Assembly: GCA_018266835.1 (NCBI GenBank)
Contig: JAFDZP010000002.1
Coordinates: forward strand, 138,419-202,418
Direction: 5' to 3'
Origin: Bacteroidota bacterium
GTDB taxonomy: Bacteria; Bacteroidota; Ignavibacteria; Tepidaquicellales; Tepidaquicellaceae
Length of the DNA: 64,000 bases
Below, one piece after another: positions 49,961 through 59,511 of the stretch. Below the pieces are notes generated by a model. That model did no database searches, was not told where the DNA came from, and saw only the letters and a program-made list of their open reading frames with translations. Every line of letters begins with the position of its first letter. Position 1 is the first letter of the stretch. The position numbers were made by a program, and so were the translations under genes.

Positions 49961-51571
49961 ATGATAAAAAAACTGATTCCAATTCTCCTTCTCTTTGTCT
50001 CTTCCCTGCTCGCGCAGGATAAAAATATTGATGTGCTTAATTATTCAATAGATGTAGACTTCACCAATAATTTTAAGCCGCAACGCAGTTATGTATTCAC
50101 AGGCAATGTGAAAATAAAAGTAAAAGCACTGGAAGATATTAATTCTTTAGTTCTCAATGCCAACAATGCATCTTTAAAAATTGAAAACGTTTCAACTGCG
50201 GCCACATCATTTACGCATGAAAAGAACGAAGTGAAAATAAGTCTGGACAGGACTTATCAGAAGGATGAAGAATTTGAGATAGGAATCGGCTACTCACATA
50301 CAAATTATTTTGATACTGCATTTTATGTAGGCAAAGGAATTGTTTATACTGACTGCGAACCGGAAGGCGCAAGATGCTGGTATCCCTGCAAAGATTTTCC
50401 TGATGATAAAGCATTGTTTGAAATAAAAGGTAAAGTTCCAGCCGGTGTTTTGCTGGGATCAAACGGTTTGCTAATCGATTCCACTTCTGACGGCAAGACA
50501 ACCACTTACACTTGGAAAGAATCTTATCTTATGCCGACATATCTGGCAGTAGTTGCTGCGAGCGAAAATTACTCAATGAGGGTTATTGAATGGAAGGATA
50601 AGAACTCCGATAAGACAGTACCAATCAGATTTTATTATCAAAAAACAGATGAGAAGAGTAAACTTGATTTAATGATGCAGCGTGTTCCTGAAATGATGGA
50701 TTTTTATTCGGAAATGTTCGGGACATATCCTTTCGATAAGCTTGCATTTGCTACTGTAGATAATCAGTTCCCATGGGGCGGAATGGAAAACCAGACTTTT
50801 ATTACCCTCTGCGGAAACTGCTACAATGATGACTTGCTTGCTCATGAACTTGCCCACCATTGGTTTGGCGATATGATTTCTCCTACACGGTGGTCAGACA
50901 TCTGGCTTAACGAAGGATTTGCAACTTACTGCGAAACCATCTGGGCTGAAAGAATGGAAGGTAAAACTCAATACAGAAGGCTGAATAAAATAAATGCAGA
51001 TGAATATTTAGTTACAAATCCGGGAAGACCAATTTACAACCGTTCATGGGATTCAATCGTGCCTAATAATAATATTCTTTTCAATGTAGCTATGACTTAC
51101 AATAAAAGCGGAGCAATACTTTATATGCTGCGATACGTCCTTGGTGATACATTATTTTTTTCAAGCATTAAAAAATATACTACCAATTCTGACTTAATGT
51201 ATAAGAATATCAACACGAATGAATTTGTGAAACTGATGAGTGAATATTCCGGTAGAGATCTAAGCTGGTTCTTCGATGAATGGCTCTATAGACCTAACCA
51301 TCCCGTTTATGATAACCGATATGAAATAAAGAAGGAGGGAGACGAGTGGAAAGTTACATTTAATATAAAGCAGACTCAGAAAGAAGAATTTTTTAAGATG
51401 CCTGTTGAGATACAGGTTTTATTCCAGAAGGAAACAAAGATTGTCAGACTGGAAAACGACCGCAACGACCAGACATTTGAGTTAAAATTTTCGGACAAAC
51501 CTGTTCAGATTGTTTTTGACCCGAACAATGAAATTATTTTAAAGCGAGCAAGAACCGTTCAGGGATTTTAG
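49961..51571 (+). CDS. Secreted M1-family aminopeptidase
   Basis: A 536-residue gluzincin with a signal peptide ending in SSLLAQ. The zinc site is HELAHHWFGD with His295, Glu296, His299 and Glu318 in NEGFATY; the GGMEN exopeptidase motif lies at 273-277. The N-terminal domain is beta-rich, as usual. It is shorter than classical M1 enzymes (about 870), lacking the C-terminal helical domain, like some Bacteroidota members. It would trim peptides in the periplasm or outside. Its end overlaps the convergent gene at 51534 by 38 bases. Confidence 0.9.
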   Translation: MIKKLIPILLLFVSSLLAQDKNIDVLNYSIDVDFTNNFKPQRSYVFTGNVKIKVKALEDINSLVLNANNASLKIENVSTAATSFTHEKNEVKISLDRTYQKDEEFEIGIGYSHTNYFDTAFYVGKGIVYTDCEPEGARCWYPCKDFPDDKALFEIKGKVPAGVLLGSNGLLIDSTSDGKTTTYTWKESYLMPTYLAVVAASENYSMRVIEWKDKNSDKTVPIRFYYQKTDEKSKLDLMMQRVPEMMDFYSEMFGTYPFDKLAFATVDNQFPWGGMENQTFITLCGNCYNDDLLAHELAHHWFGDMISPTRWSDIWLNEGFATYCETIWAERMEGKTQYRRLNKINADEYLVTNPGRPIYNRSWDSIVPNNNILFNVAMTYNKSGAILYMLRYVLGDTLFFSSIKKYTTNSDLMYKNINTNEFVKLMSEYSGRDLSWFFDEWLYRPNHPVYDNRYEIKKEGDEWKVTFNIKQTQKEEFFKMPVEIQVLFQKETKIVRLENDRNDQTFELKFSDKPVQIVFDPNNEIILKRARTVQGF

Positions 51572-52205
51572 AAAGCTCCAGTTCATTTGGAAGCTGGAAG
51601 TTTAGTTTTATTACGTTTACTTCAAAATCATTTTTGATCTTAAAATGTGTGCCTGATTCTTTTATCTCGCTTACATTTTTTTTATCTGTATAGTATAAGG
51701 AAGAATTAAAACCTATCATCGCTCCTGCTGTGGGGAAAGTTCCGGCAAATATGTATCCTCCAAGTGAGTTGGCATTTCCATTTGCAACATAAAGAACTGA
51801 TGCCGTGCTTCCTGCCAATCCGCCTAAAATTGTCAATCCGATATTGCCGGATACGTGGCTTGTTGAAATTCCCTGTGTTACTCCCAAAATACTTCCTGCA
51901 CTATGACCTACAATAAAACCGATTACAAATCCGCCAAATCCTGCCATCTCTCCATGTGAGCCGCCCGATTTTTCAATCCCTGTACCAATTGCTCCGATGC
52001 AAAATCCTCCAAGACCTCCGAGCAAATTCCCTAAGGCAAATTCACCTGCCAGGTCTCCGACATCTATTTTAGGTGATTCTTTTAAATTTAATTTTTTAAG
52101 TGTATCGGTTTTGCCTGCAGTTTTATCGAGTAATTTCAAACTTGTTTGTGATTGTGCAGAAGAAAAGATAAATAGAATTGAAACAGCCAGAATTATTGTT
52201 TTCAT
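51534..52205 (-). CDS. Secreted Gly-rich hypothetical protein
   Basis: A 223-residue protein with a signal peptide ending SSAQSQ. The middle (about 45-165) is rich in Gly, Ala and Ile with hydrophobic stretches, such as GGLGGFCIGAIGTGIE and GGFVIGFIVGHSAGSILGVTQG, suggesting pseudo-membrane helices or a glycine-zipper region. The C-terminus is hydrophilic. It follows the acyl-CoA synthetase gene by one base. No family recognised. Confidence 0.75.
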   Translation of the reverse strand: MKTIILAVSILFIFSSAQSQTSLKLLDKTAGKTDTLKKLNLKESPKIDVGDLAGEFALGNLLGGLGGFCIGAIGTGIEKSGGSHGEMAGFGGFVIGFIVGHSAGSILGVTQGISTSHVSGNIGLTILGGLAGSTASVLYVANGNANSLGGYIFAGTFPTAGAMIGFNSSLYYTDKKNVSEIKESGTHFKIKNDFEVNVIKLNFQLPNELELSKIPERFLLALK

Positions 52206-52206
52206 T

Positions 52207-53859
52207 TTATTTGAACTGAGTCTCTTTATATTTTTGGAATAAGTGCTTTACTTTATTCCTCTGATATTTTCCTGTTGATGTTACAGGAATTGTGTCCGTG
52301 AAAATCACAACTTTCGGCGCTTTGTAAGCAGGCAGCTTGCTCTTAAAAAATTCAAGAATTTTTTCCTTAAGTTCTTCGCTTTCCTTAACGCCTTCGTTTA
52401 ACTGGATAAGTGCCCCGACTTCCTCGCCATACCAGTCGTTTTCAAAGCCGACACATATTCCTGCCTGCGCAAACTCGCAGCCTGAAATAACTTCATCAAC
52501 TTCCAGAGTTGATATATTAACTCCGCCTCTTATAATAAGTTCCTTAAGTCTTCCCGTTATAAAAAAATATTTATTTTTATGCCTGTCATATCTGAAAAAT
52601 CCTTCATCACCACTTCTGAACCATCCAAATTCAAACGTCTTTGCATTTGCCTCGTCATTTTTAAAATAATATTTCATGACGTTATGCCCTCGGATAACAA
52701 TCTCCCCTTTTACATTTTCATCCTGCGATTCTCCGTGCTCATTATGTATTTCCATTTCATTCCAGTATATCGGAATGCCGATTGCAGGATATCCGAATCC
52801 GTTCTGCCACTGAAAATGCTCTGCAATTGATAAGTCAATCGGAATAAAACAGGAGTAGCACGTTGTTTCAGAAAGTCCGTAACCGTGAACAATCCTTAGC
52901 TCAAATTTCTCTTCAAAATTTTTGGCAACTTCACATGTTAAAGGTCCGGCACCGCAGATTATATGTGAGAAATTTTCAAGATTATATTTGGAAACATCTT
53001 CACTGGAATGATTCATAAACTGCAGAAGTGTTGGCACCACACTCACAATTTTTACACTTTCATCCTGAAGGCGTTTAAGAAATTTATCGGTCTGGAATTT
53101 CTGATTGAGGACTAACTTCCCCCCGTAATACATTGTTGTCATAATTGTTACTACTGTTCCGTTCACGTGATGAATCGGAAGCACACACATCATTGTATCA
53201 TCTTTATAAAGCTTATGCCAGATTGCAATTCCATCTGCATCAATCATTAAATTATATTGCGTAAGCACAACTCCTTTTGGATTTCCTGTTGTCCCTGAAG
53301 TATAAACTATCATTGCCTCTGTTTCCCTGTCGACAAGCTGCCTTTGCATTACCCGGTCTTTCTCCTGACTGTAATCTAGAGTGTCGAACAGCACAAGTTC
53401 TCCGGGCAAATCATGAACTGCCTCTTTCAATTTTTCTTCATACATCTTCAGAGTAAAAACCATTCTTGTATCGGAGTCTTTGAAAATATAATTCACTCTT
53501 TGCGGCTCTTCGTTCACATTAACAGGAACTACAGTTGCTCCGATTGACCAGCATGCAAAATATAAAATCACAGTATCGTAATGGTTGTGAAGGAACGTTC
53601 CGACCCTTGCCTCTTTTCTAATTCCGTTTTCAAGAAGATAATTTGCAAGCTTAAATGCTTTCTTTATAAATTCTTCATATCCGAAGCGGGTAACTTCTCC
53701 GCTCTCACTATAATAGACTAAATATTCCTTATCAAAATTTACGTTTAATCTTTTTTGTAAAAGTTTATAAATATTATCGTAAGCTACAAAATATTCATCG
53801 GGTTTATTATTTGTCAGCGAATGCGCCTTCTTAATATTATCTATTATATTTTTATTCAT
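52207..53859 (-). CDS. AMP-binding acyl-CoA synthetase family protein
   Basis: A 550-residue ANL-superfamily enzyme with YTSGTTGNPKGVVLT (about 188), GYGLSETTCYS, FRSGDEGFFRYD, GRLKELIIRGGVNIS and the C-terminal lysine motif TSTGKYQR. It activates a carboxylic acid as acyl-AMP and then CoA thioester (or other acceptor). The substrate is unknown; a fatty or aromatic acid is possible. The Gly-rich secreted gene lies one base behind, which is odd for an acid-activating enzyme. Confidence 0.9.
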   Translation of the reverse strand: MNKNIIDNIKKAHSLTNNKPDEYFVAYDNIYKLLQKRLNVNFDKEYLVYYSESGEVTRFGYEEFIKKAFKLANYLLENGIRKEARVGTFLHNHYDTVILYFACWSIGATVVPVNVNEEPQRVNYIFKDSDTRMVFTLKMYEEKLKEAVHDLPGELVLFDTLDYSQEKDRVMQRQLVDRETEAMIVYTSGTTGNPKGVVLTQYNLMIDADGIAIWHKLYKDDTMMCVLPIHHVNGTVVTIMTTMYYGGKLVLNQKFQTDKFLKRLQDESVKIVSVVPTLLQFMNHSSEDVSKYNLENFSHIICGAGPLTCEVAKNFEEKFELRIVHGYGLSETTCYSCFIPIDLSIAEHFQWQNGFGYPAIGIPIYWNEMEIHNEHGESQDENVKGEIVIRGHNVMKYYFKNDEANAKTFEFGWFRSGDEGFFRYDRHKNKYFFITGRLKELIIRGGVNISTLEVDEVISGCEFAQAGICVGFENDWYGEEVGALIQLNEGVKESEELKEKILEFFKSKLPAYKAPKVVIFTDTIPVTSTGKYQRNKVKHLFQKYKETQFK

Positions 53860-53937
53860 ATTATTTTGTCATGTTGGATTTAATTTCAGACTGTGATTGA
53901 CTATTTTCCAATATCTAAAATTCTACCTTAGCATAAA

Positions 53938-54522
53938 ATGAAAAAATCCCTAAGTTTTTTCTGCCGTTCTGTTTTATTCGTTATGGTTTGTATCAACTGT
54001 AATGCGCAATCATTGAAGTCTTCTTCCAATGATGTGCTGTCTTTAAATCATTTACCTTCTCTGAGCAAAATGAACAAATCTGAAGCAGGATTGGGAGTTG
54101 AAATTATTTCGGTGATCTTTCCCATCAATCCGATTATTGCAGTTGAAGACGGCAAAACATACTTTGGACTTACAAAAGAAATCGGAATAGGAATGGTTAA
54201 TGCCGGACACATCTCTGCTGAGTATTCCCATCTTTTCAGAAGTGAAAACAGCAATCACTTAAGGTTTTCATATAACTATGATTTTTATCCTAAGCCGGGG
54301 GACTTTGCCGCGTTTATGATATCAGTAGGCGGAGGATATTTTACAGATTTCAATAAGAAAGGATTTTTTCCGCAGGCATCACTTGGAATGCTGTTAGCCT
54401 TCACAGACGGAGTTGGAATTATCCCTTATATAAAATTACGAAACACGTTTATGACAGATAAAACTCAGGCTGATATTTTTGATTTTTCACTGGGACTCAA
54501 AACAATTTTTTATATCAGATAA
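53938..54522 (+). CDS. Secreted outer-membrane-like hypothetical protein
   Basis: A 194-residue protein with signal peptide ending NCNAQ. The mature part has alternating amphipathic strands (YFGLTKEIGIGMVNAGHISAEYSHLF, NHLRFSYNYDFYP, FAAFMISVGGGYFTDF) and ends near SLGLKTIFYIR, typical of a small beta-barrel or periplasmic beta protein with terminal aromatic residue. Family not recognised. It is followed by the solute-binding lipoprotein. Confidence 0.78.
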   Translation: MKKSLSFFCRSVLFVMVCINCNAQSLKSSSNDVLSLNHLPSLSKMNKSEAGLGVEIISVIFPINPIIAVEDGKTYFGLTKEIGIGMVNAGHISAEYSHLFRSENSNHLRFSYNYDFYPKPGDFAAFMISVGGGYFTDFNKKGFFPQASLGMLLAFTDGVGIIPYIKLRNTFMTDKTQADIFDFSLGLKTIFYIR

Positions 54523-54541
54523 CAATTTAATAATTAATCAA

Positions 54542-56212
54542 ATGCGATTTTTGAAGTTTTCTATTTTACTTCCCTTAATAGCCGGCATATTTCTTTTCAA
54601 TTCCTGCGGACCAAAAAACTCTTCCGATAAAAAGATATTCAATCTCAATATAAAAGAAGGAATTGAAACACTTGAACCTGTTATGTCAAATTCCGCTTTC
54701 AGCATCTGGGGAGTTCAGCAGATTATGGAAGGACTTGTTCAATTCGATAAAGATAAAAACATCGTTCCCTGCATTGCAAAAAGCTGGACTATTTCTCCCG
54801 ACGGAATTATTTACACTTTCAATCTCAGAAGCGATATTAAATTTCAGGACGATGAATGTTTTCCATCCGGCAAAGGAAGAAATGTAACTGCAACTGATTT
54901 CAAATATTGTTTGGAACGAGTCAATAATCCTAAATCAAAAACCCGCGGCATGTGGGTTTTCAGAGATAAAATCAAAGGCGCAAAAGAATATTCCGAGGGA
55001 AAAGTAAATGACATTACAGGTATAAAAACAGTTAACGACTCAACTCTTACAATTGAACTATATAATGCATTCTCTCCTTTCCTCTCGCTTCTTACAATGA
55101 CGTACGGATTTGTTTATCCAAAAGAAGCTGTAGAAAAGTACGGAGAGTCATTCGGTTTTCATCCTGTAGGCTCGGGACCTTTCAAGTTTAATCACTGGAG
55201 TATCGATAAAGAACTTGTATTGGATAAAAATCCAAACTACTGGGATAAAGATTCAAAAGGAACGACTCTCCCCTATCTTGACGGAGTGAAGATAACTTTC
55301 ACCCAATCGTCTGAAACAGAGTTTCTTGATTTCCAAAACGGCAAGTATGATTTTCATCAGCCGTCATCGGAAACATTCGATGTTATCACGGATGAATCCG
55401 GAAAGCTAAAAGATGCAGATATAAAAAATTTCTTATTGGTAAAACAGCCCTGGCTGCAAACCGTTTTCCTCGGTATGATGCAGTCACCTGATTTACCCGG
55501 AGGAAAGTCAGGACCATTTGCCGGCAACAAAAAATTACGAGAAGCTCTTAACTATGCGATTGATAAAGACAAGATTGTAAAATTTGTTTTAAAAAACAGA
55601 GGCAAGCCGGCTGTTAACGGACCAATTCCTCCCGGAATGCCGGGTTTTAATCCTGAAATAAAAGGATATACATTTGATAAAAACAAAGCAAAGGATTTGC
55701 TTAAAGAAGCCGGATATCCCGAAGGAAAAAATTTAAAGCTCAGCTTGGTTTGCGGAAACGAAGAAATACAGCGCTCAGTTGCAATTGCTATTCAGGAGCA
55801 GTTAAAGTCAGTCGGAGTTGAGATGCAGATTGAGCAGCTCCTCCAGGCAACACTTGTTTCAAAACAGGAGAACGGTGAGTTTCCGTTCTGGCGCGCAAGC
55901 TGGGGAGCAGATTATTTTGACCCCGAAAATTTCATGGCATTGTTTTACAGTAAGAACATAACGCCAAAAGGACCGAACAGAGTCGGTTACTCAAATCCTA
56001 AAATAGATGAGCTTTATGAAAAATCTTTAAAGGTAACTGATAACAATGAACGAATGAAAATCTATGATGAGATGCAGAAAATCGTTATTGAAGATGCTGC
56101 ATGGCTGCCGTTATATTATAATGAACAGATTTATTTACTCAACAAAAATATAGAAGGCTTTTATATAGACGGATTGAATATTATAAATCTCAAGTATACA
56201 TTGAAAAAATAA
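54542..56212 (+). CDS. Peptide/nickel ABC transporter substrate-binding lipoprotein (family 5)
   Basis: A 556-residue SBP_bac_5 protein. I use the ATG at 54542, which gives a lipoprotein signal with lipobox FNSC and Cys22; an earlier Met adds 21 unlike residues. The fold marks are LEPVMSNSAFSIWGVQQIMEGLVQFDKD, TYGFVYPKEAVEKYG, VGSGPFKFNHWSIDKELVLDKNPNYWDKD and the C-terminal WGADYFDPENFMALFYS. It would bind peptides for an ABC importer whose permease and ATPase genes are not in the window. A following small secreted gene lies eight bases away. Confidence 0.9.
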   Translation: MRFLKFSILLPLIAGIFLFNSCGPKNSSDKKIFNLNIKEGIETLEPVMSNSAFSIWGVQQIMEGLVQFDKDKNIVPCIAKSWTISPDGIIYTFNLRSDIKFQDDECFPSGKGRNVTATDFKYCLERVNNPKSKTRGMWVFRDKIKGAKEYSEGKVNDITGIKTVNDSTLTIELYNAFSPFLSLLTMTYGFVYPKEAVEKYGESFGFHPVGSGPFKFNHWSIDKELVLDKNPNYWDKDSKGTTLPYLDGVKITFTQSSETEFLDFQNGKYDFHQPSSETFDVITDESGKLKDADIKNFLLVKQPWLQTVFLGMMQSPDLPGGKSGPFAGNKKLREALNYAIDKDKIVKFVLKNRGKPAVNGPIPPGMPGFNPEIKGYTFDKNKAKDLLKEAGYPEGKNLKLSLVCGNEEIQRSVAIAIQEQLKSVGVEMQIEQLLQATLVSKQENGEFPFWRASWGADYFDPENFMALFYSKNITPKGPNRVGYSNPKIDELYEKSLKVTDNNERMKIYDEMQKIVIEDAAWLPLYYNEQIYLLNKNIEGFYIDGLNIINLKYTLKK

Positions 56213-56220
56213 ACCATATT

Positions 56221-56832
56221 ATGAGAAAAATATTTTTAATAGTCTTTCTTTTAATTTACAACATTTTATTAGCACAAACAAATTTCTTTTGTTTTAAATC
56301 AATAAACATAAAAGATGCTTTTGTCATTGAAAAAAAACTAAATTCAGAATTATATAAAGATACTGCAAGAGTCTATATATCTCAGGATTATATACCTAAT
56401 GCAGGAGAAATTATGCATGACTTAGTTTTCCCTTATGTTTTTTTCAGAGTGGATACTTCTTTTGTACGACCACCATTTGTGGAATATTTTTTTTCAAAAA
56501 AAGATTCAACTGTGAAGTTGATTGAATATACTTGGGATAAAGTTCAATGGAAAATGTATAAGCATGATACTAACAGTGATAAAGTAACTGAAATCGAGAA
56601 AATTATTTATTATAATAAATTCGATAGTTTAGCTGTTCAACTCATAAATATACTAGGTAATTCCACTGGTAACAACGGGAATGAACAATTTAAAGGCGAT
56701 GGTTTCGATAAATACGCAACACGTGAATTAATTTGGCAAAAGAACAAATTATATGTTAGATTATGGATGATTTGGACTGGTCGATCATCCTCTAATACAA
56801 ATAGAATCAGAGTAACTGTTACCTGGCTCTAA
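56221..56832 (+). CDS. Secreted hypothetical protein, 203 residues
   Basis: A protein with signal peptide ending ILLAQ and a mature domain with Tyr, Lys and Asp-rich strands. GNNGNEQFKGDGFDKYATRELIWQKNKLYVRLWMIWTGRSSSNTNRIRVTVTWL forms the conserved-looking end with several aromatic strands. It begins eight bases after the substrate-binding protein and is probably co-transcribed. I do not recognise a family. Confidence 0.7.
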   Translation: MRKIFLIVFLLIYNILLAQTNFFCFKSINIKDAFVIEKKLNSELYKDTARVYISQDYIPNAGEIMHDLVFPYVFFRVDTSFVRPPFVEYFFSKKDSTVKLIEYTWDKVQWKMYKHDTNSDKVTEIEKIIYYNKFDSLAVQLINILGNSTGNNGNEQFKGDGFDKYATRELIWQKNKLYVRLWMIWTGRSSSNTNRIRVTVTWL

Positions 56833-56862
56833 ATATATAATAAAAAAATAGTCTGTTTGTTA

Positions 56863-57054
56863 TTATGCTTGCAGCAAACCAATAACAGAGCTTGATGCAT
56901 TATTAATTTGTACGTTCATGTTTTCTGTTTCAGAACTAATAAAAGAATTTTGCATAACTTTATTGAATTCTTCTCTTTGATTTTGTTCTATTGTTCTGAT
57001 TCTGATTTTCTTTAAAAGATTAGGGTTTGTGTAATAGCTTTTTGTAGTAAGCAT
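56863..57054 (-). CDS. Small hypothetical protein, 63 residues
   Basis: A 63-residue hydrophilic protein with MLTTKSYYTNPNLLKKIRIRTIEQNQREEFNKVMQ at the start. A GAGGAT ribosome binding site lies seven to twelve bases before the ATG, which supports translation. The Asn/Gln-rich end is likely disordered. It is isolated between two operons. Function unknown; it could also be a fortuitous frame. Confidence 0.5.
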   Translation of the reverse strand: MLTTKSYYTNPNLLKKIRIRTIEQNQREEFNKVMQNSFISSETENMNVQINNASSSVIGLLQA

Positions 57055-57206
57055 TATTTTATCCTCGTTTTAAAATTCTAAACTAGGAAATACAATTAAC
57101 ATACCTTTCAAAATTGCGAATAAGTTTCATTTTCAAATACTTGTATTTTTCATTACTGACACATCAATTAATATGATGTCAAATTTGTCATTCAATTTTA
57201 CTTTTT

Positions 57207-57452
57207 ATGGAAGAAAACAAAACATGCAGTAAGTGCAATTCCAAGCTGGAAGCAGGTTTTTTTTATGTAACAAACAGCGAGCACCCTATCAATTTCAATT
57301 ACACTGTCTGGGTAAAAGGTGAAAGGGACGAAATTACAAAATTCATGGGTACCAATGCAAGCGCTCCGCAGCATCCTGTAAGAATTTACAAATGCGAGGC
57401 ATGCGGGCATCTTGATTTCTACGCAGAAGAACCTCATCGCTGGAGACATTAA
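57207..57452 (+). CDS. Small zinc-ribbon protein
   Basis: An 81-residue protein with CSKCNSKLEAGFFYV (Cys7, Cys10) and YKCEACGHLDFY (Cys63, Cys66), two CxxC knuckles that form a rubredoxin-type zinc ribbon. The part between is a strand-rich insert with WVKGERDEI. It lies 16 bases before the VOC gene and probably is co-transcribed. Role in nucleic-acid or protein binding is likely but unproven. Confidence 0.82.
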   Translation: MEENKTCSKCNSKLEAGFFYVTNSEHPINFNYTVWVKGERDEITKFMGTNASAPQHPVRIYKCEACGHLDFYAEEPHRWRH

Positions 57453-57468
57453 TCATTAAAACTTTACT

Positions 57469-57840
57469 ATGAACTATTCAGTCAGATCTATTACTCCGAT
57501 GCTTGAAACAAAAAGCATGAAGGATACACTCCAATTTTACACCCAAATACTCGGCTTCGAGAACGACGGTTACTCCGAAGAATGGGGATGGATGTCACTT
57601 AAAAAGAACGGGTTATCAATAATGTTTATAACCCCAAACGATCACAGAAATTTTCCTGAACCGATTATGAGCGGTTCATTATACATCAATACAAATGAAG
57701 TAGATGATGTATGGAATGAACTGAAAGATAAATGCAAGGTCTGCTACCCGATTGAAGATTTCTCCTATGGAATGCGGGAGTTTGCAATTTATGATAACAA
57801 CGGATATCTTCTACAGTTCGGGAAAGAAACCCGAAAGTAA
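57469..57840 (+). CDS. VOC family glyoxalase/bleomycin resistance-like protein
   Basis: A 123-residue VOC domain: VRSITPMLETKSMKDTLQFYTQILGFENDGYSEEWGWMSLKKNGLSIMFITPN, with MREFAIYDNNGYLLQFGKE at the end. One Glu at the end of each half-module is the usual metal-ligand position. It belongs to a small set of unlinked-function genes at 57207-59511. Substrate unknown. Confidence 0.88.
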   Translation: MNYSVRSITPMLETKSMKDTLQFYTQILGFENDGYSEEWGWMSLKKNGLSIMFITPNDHRNFPEPIMSGSLYINTNEVDDVWNELKDKCKVCYPIEDFSYGMREFAIYDNNGYLLQFGKETRK

Positions 57841-58044
57841 TTCATCGGTCACTTTTATAATTATCTCTTGTAATTATTTCTTGCCCTTTAAAAAGATATT
57901 CCGTAATTTTACCAATCACACCGCACAGATAAAAAGTTAAGTCATTTTGACCGCGTCAGAATAAATTATTTGGCTCCGCACAATTTTTCCGGATCTCATA
58001 TAAATTTTGTATTTCTCATATTATAAAATTTATTTCTTACTCAT

Positions 58045-58476
58045 ATGGCTTTTCTTTCAATGATATTAGACCATATAAACATTCTTGCCGTTATCGTATC
58101 GGGTGTTGCATATTGGCTTCTCGGAGCTGTCTGGTTTTCACTTATTTTCGGGAAAACCTGGGGCAGTGAGCTTGAAAAGCACGGTGTCAAAGTCAGTATG
58201 CCTGAAAAAGGCGGAATGGCAGCAAAATTCATTGGTACATTCGTAATGGAAACCCTTGTTGCATTCGGATGCGCATTCTTAGTCTGGTACATGAAAATTG
58301 TTACTGTTACACAGGCAATCAAGCTTGGTTTGGTAGTCGGTATTATCTTCGCCGCTCTTCCTATGATGATTGCTTACTCATGGGAGAGCAGGCCAATGAA
58401 ACTTGTATTAATTGATATCGGCTATCCTGTAATCGGCATTACCATTTGTATGATAATTTTAACAATCTGGAAGTAA
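58045..58476 (+). CDS. DUF1761 family membrane protein
   Basis: A 143-residue protein with four membrane segments: ILAVIVSGVAYWLLGAVWFSLIFGKTWGSELEKHG, KGGMAAKFIGTFVMETLVAFGCAFLVWYM and the two near the end. The YWLLGAVWFSxLFGKxW motif is diagnostic for DUF1761. Inner-membrane, function unknown. It shares a neighbourhood with VOC and AHSA1 genes. Confidence 0.88.
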   Translation: MAFLSMILDHINILAVIVSGVAYWLLGAVWFSLIFGKTWGSELEKHGVKVSMPEKGGMAAKFIGTFVMETLVAFGCAFLVWYMKIVTVTQAIKLGLVVGIIFAALPMMIAYSWESRPMKLVLIDIGYPVIGITICMIILTIWK

Positions 58477-58630
58477 CAAACTATAATTTTCGCTTTATGT
58501 AAGAATAAGCGAGGTTATTATTAAAACGGGACTTGGGCACTTTTTATAAGAAATAAATAATTTCGGCTTCACCGGACAGATTTTTGGTATAACTTATTTC
58601 ATCCATAGGTTAAGCGAGGTGAAACCGCAT

Positions 58631-58671
58631 GAACGGCTTCTTTCCGGACTTAGGTTTGGGGGAAGCCGTTC
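58631..58671. repeat. Inverted repeat in the spacer after the DUF1761 gene
   Basis: GAACGGCTTC (58631-58640) pairs with GAAGCCGTTC (58662-58671) around a 21-base loop. It is not followed by a clear U-run, so it may be a regulatory structure rather than a terminator. 58477-58630 otherwise shows nothing. Confidence 0.7.
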
Positions 58672-58698
58672 TAATTTTCCGGCTTCCAAATTGAAAGA

Positions 58699-58881
58699 TT
58701 AAGAAATCTGCCAGCCTATTAAGTTCTGGATATTTTTTATCTCGGAATCTGATACTGAAAGTTTAGTATTGGATTTTTTCTGAACGGACAGTTTTTGATT
58801 TTTATTGCCTGCACCTTCAGAACTTAACTGCGATGATTTTTTTGAGGGATTGTCATTCATTTGTTTCTTATTAATCCACAT
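58699..58881 (-). CDS. Possible small hypothetical protein, 60 residues
   Basis: A 60-residue Lys, Ser and Asn-rich frame ending KLSVSDSEIKNIQNLIGWQIS. The terminal segment could be a short helix of a peptide precursor, but no maturation enzyme is nearby. A GGAAG is 12-16 bases before the ATG. Low-complexity composition makes a chance frame possible. Confidence 0.4.
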   Translation of the reverse strand: MWINKKQMNDNPSKKSSQLSSEGAGNKNQKLSVQKKSNTKLSVSDSEIKNIQNLIGWQIS

Positions 58882-59094
58882 TGGAGTAGGTCTTCCTGTT
58901 TATGTTTTCTTAATAATGTTTGTATATTTTACCTCAAAAATAGTACCGAAACACATTGCTAATTTTGCTCAGATTCTCAATTAATTTATTAAGATTAATG
59001 TCACTTTATAAAAAGAATGTCATGTTTGTCTAATAAGGTATAATTTGAATTCATTTATAAGTTTGAAATTTGTATTTTTAACCATTATCCCCCT

Positions 59095-59511
59095 ATGGCG
59101 CAGCATAATTTAAAAGTAAACGATTCAATAGAAATCAACGCATCACCCGATCTTGTTTTCTCATATTTCACCAATGCAGAAAAGATAGCAAAGTGGTGGT
59201 CAAAATCCGCACGCTGTGATGCCCGGCAAAACGGAACGCTCGTTTTTAACTGGGAAAACGGCACATCGCTCGAAACGCAGTTTAAAGTGTTCCGTCTTAA
59301 TGACAGGCTATACTTCCCTTTCGGTCCCGAGTTTGTTGAAGTCATCTTTAAGGCAAACAAGAGTAAAACTATTCTTTCCGTCTGTCATTCAAATATTATA
59401 ATTGAAGATAACGACTTTTCACTGCTTATTCATATCACTCAGAGCTGGAGTTTCCTGCTTATAAATCTCAAAATGTTCATTGAGCATAATATCGATTTAA
59501 GGATCTCTTGA
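59095..59511 (+). CDS. AHSA1/SRPBCC-type protein
   Basis: A 138-residue START-like protein: LKVNDSIEINASPDLVFSYFTNAEKIAKWWSKSARCDARQNGTLVFNWENGTSLETQFKVFRLNDRLYFPFG. The ending with SLLIHITQSWSFLLINLKMFIEHNIDLR is the helix that closes the hydrophobic pocket. Function unknown. It is the last gene before repeat island C, whose 24-bp motif starts 13 bases after the stop. Confidence 0.85.
   Translation: MAQHNLKVNDSIEINASPDLVFSYFTNAEKIAKWWSKSARCDARQNGTLVFNWENGTSLETQFKVFRLNDRLYFPFGPEFVEVIFKANKSKTILSVCHSNIIIEDNDFSLLIHITQSWSFLLINLKMFIEHNIDLRIS

Noticed and set aside
57198-57449. An 83-codon minus-strand frame
   Set aside because: It overlaps the zinc-ribbon gene, whose CxxC pairs and position are convincing.
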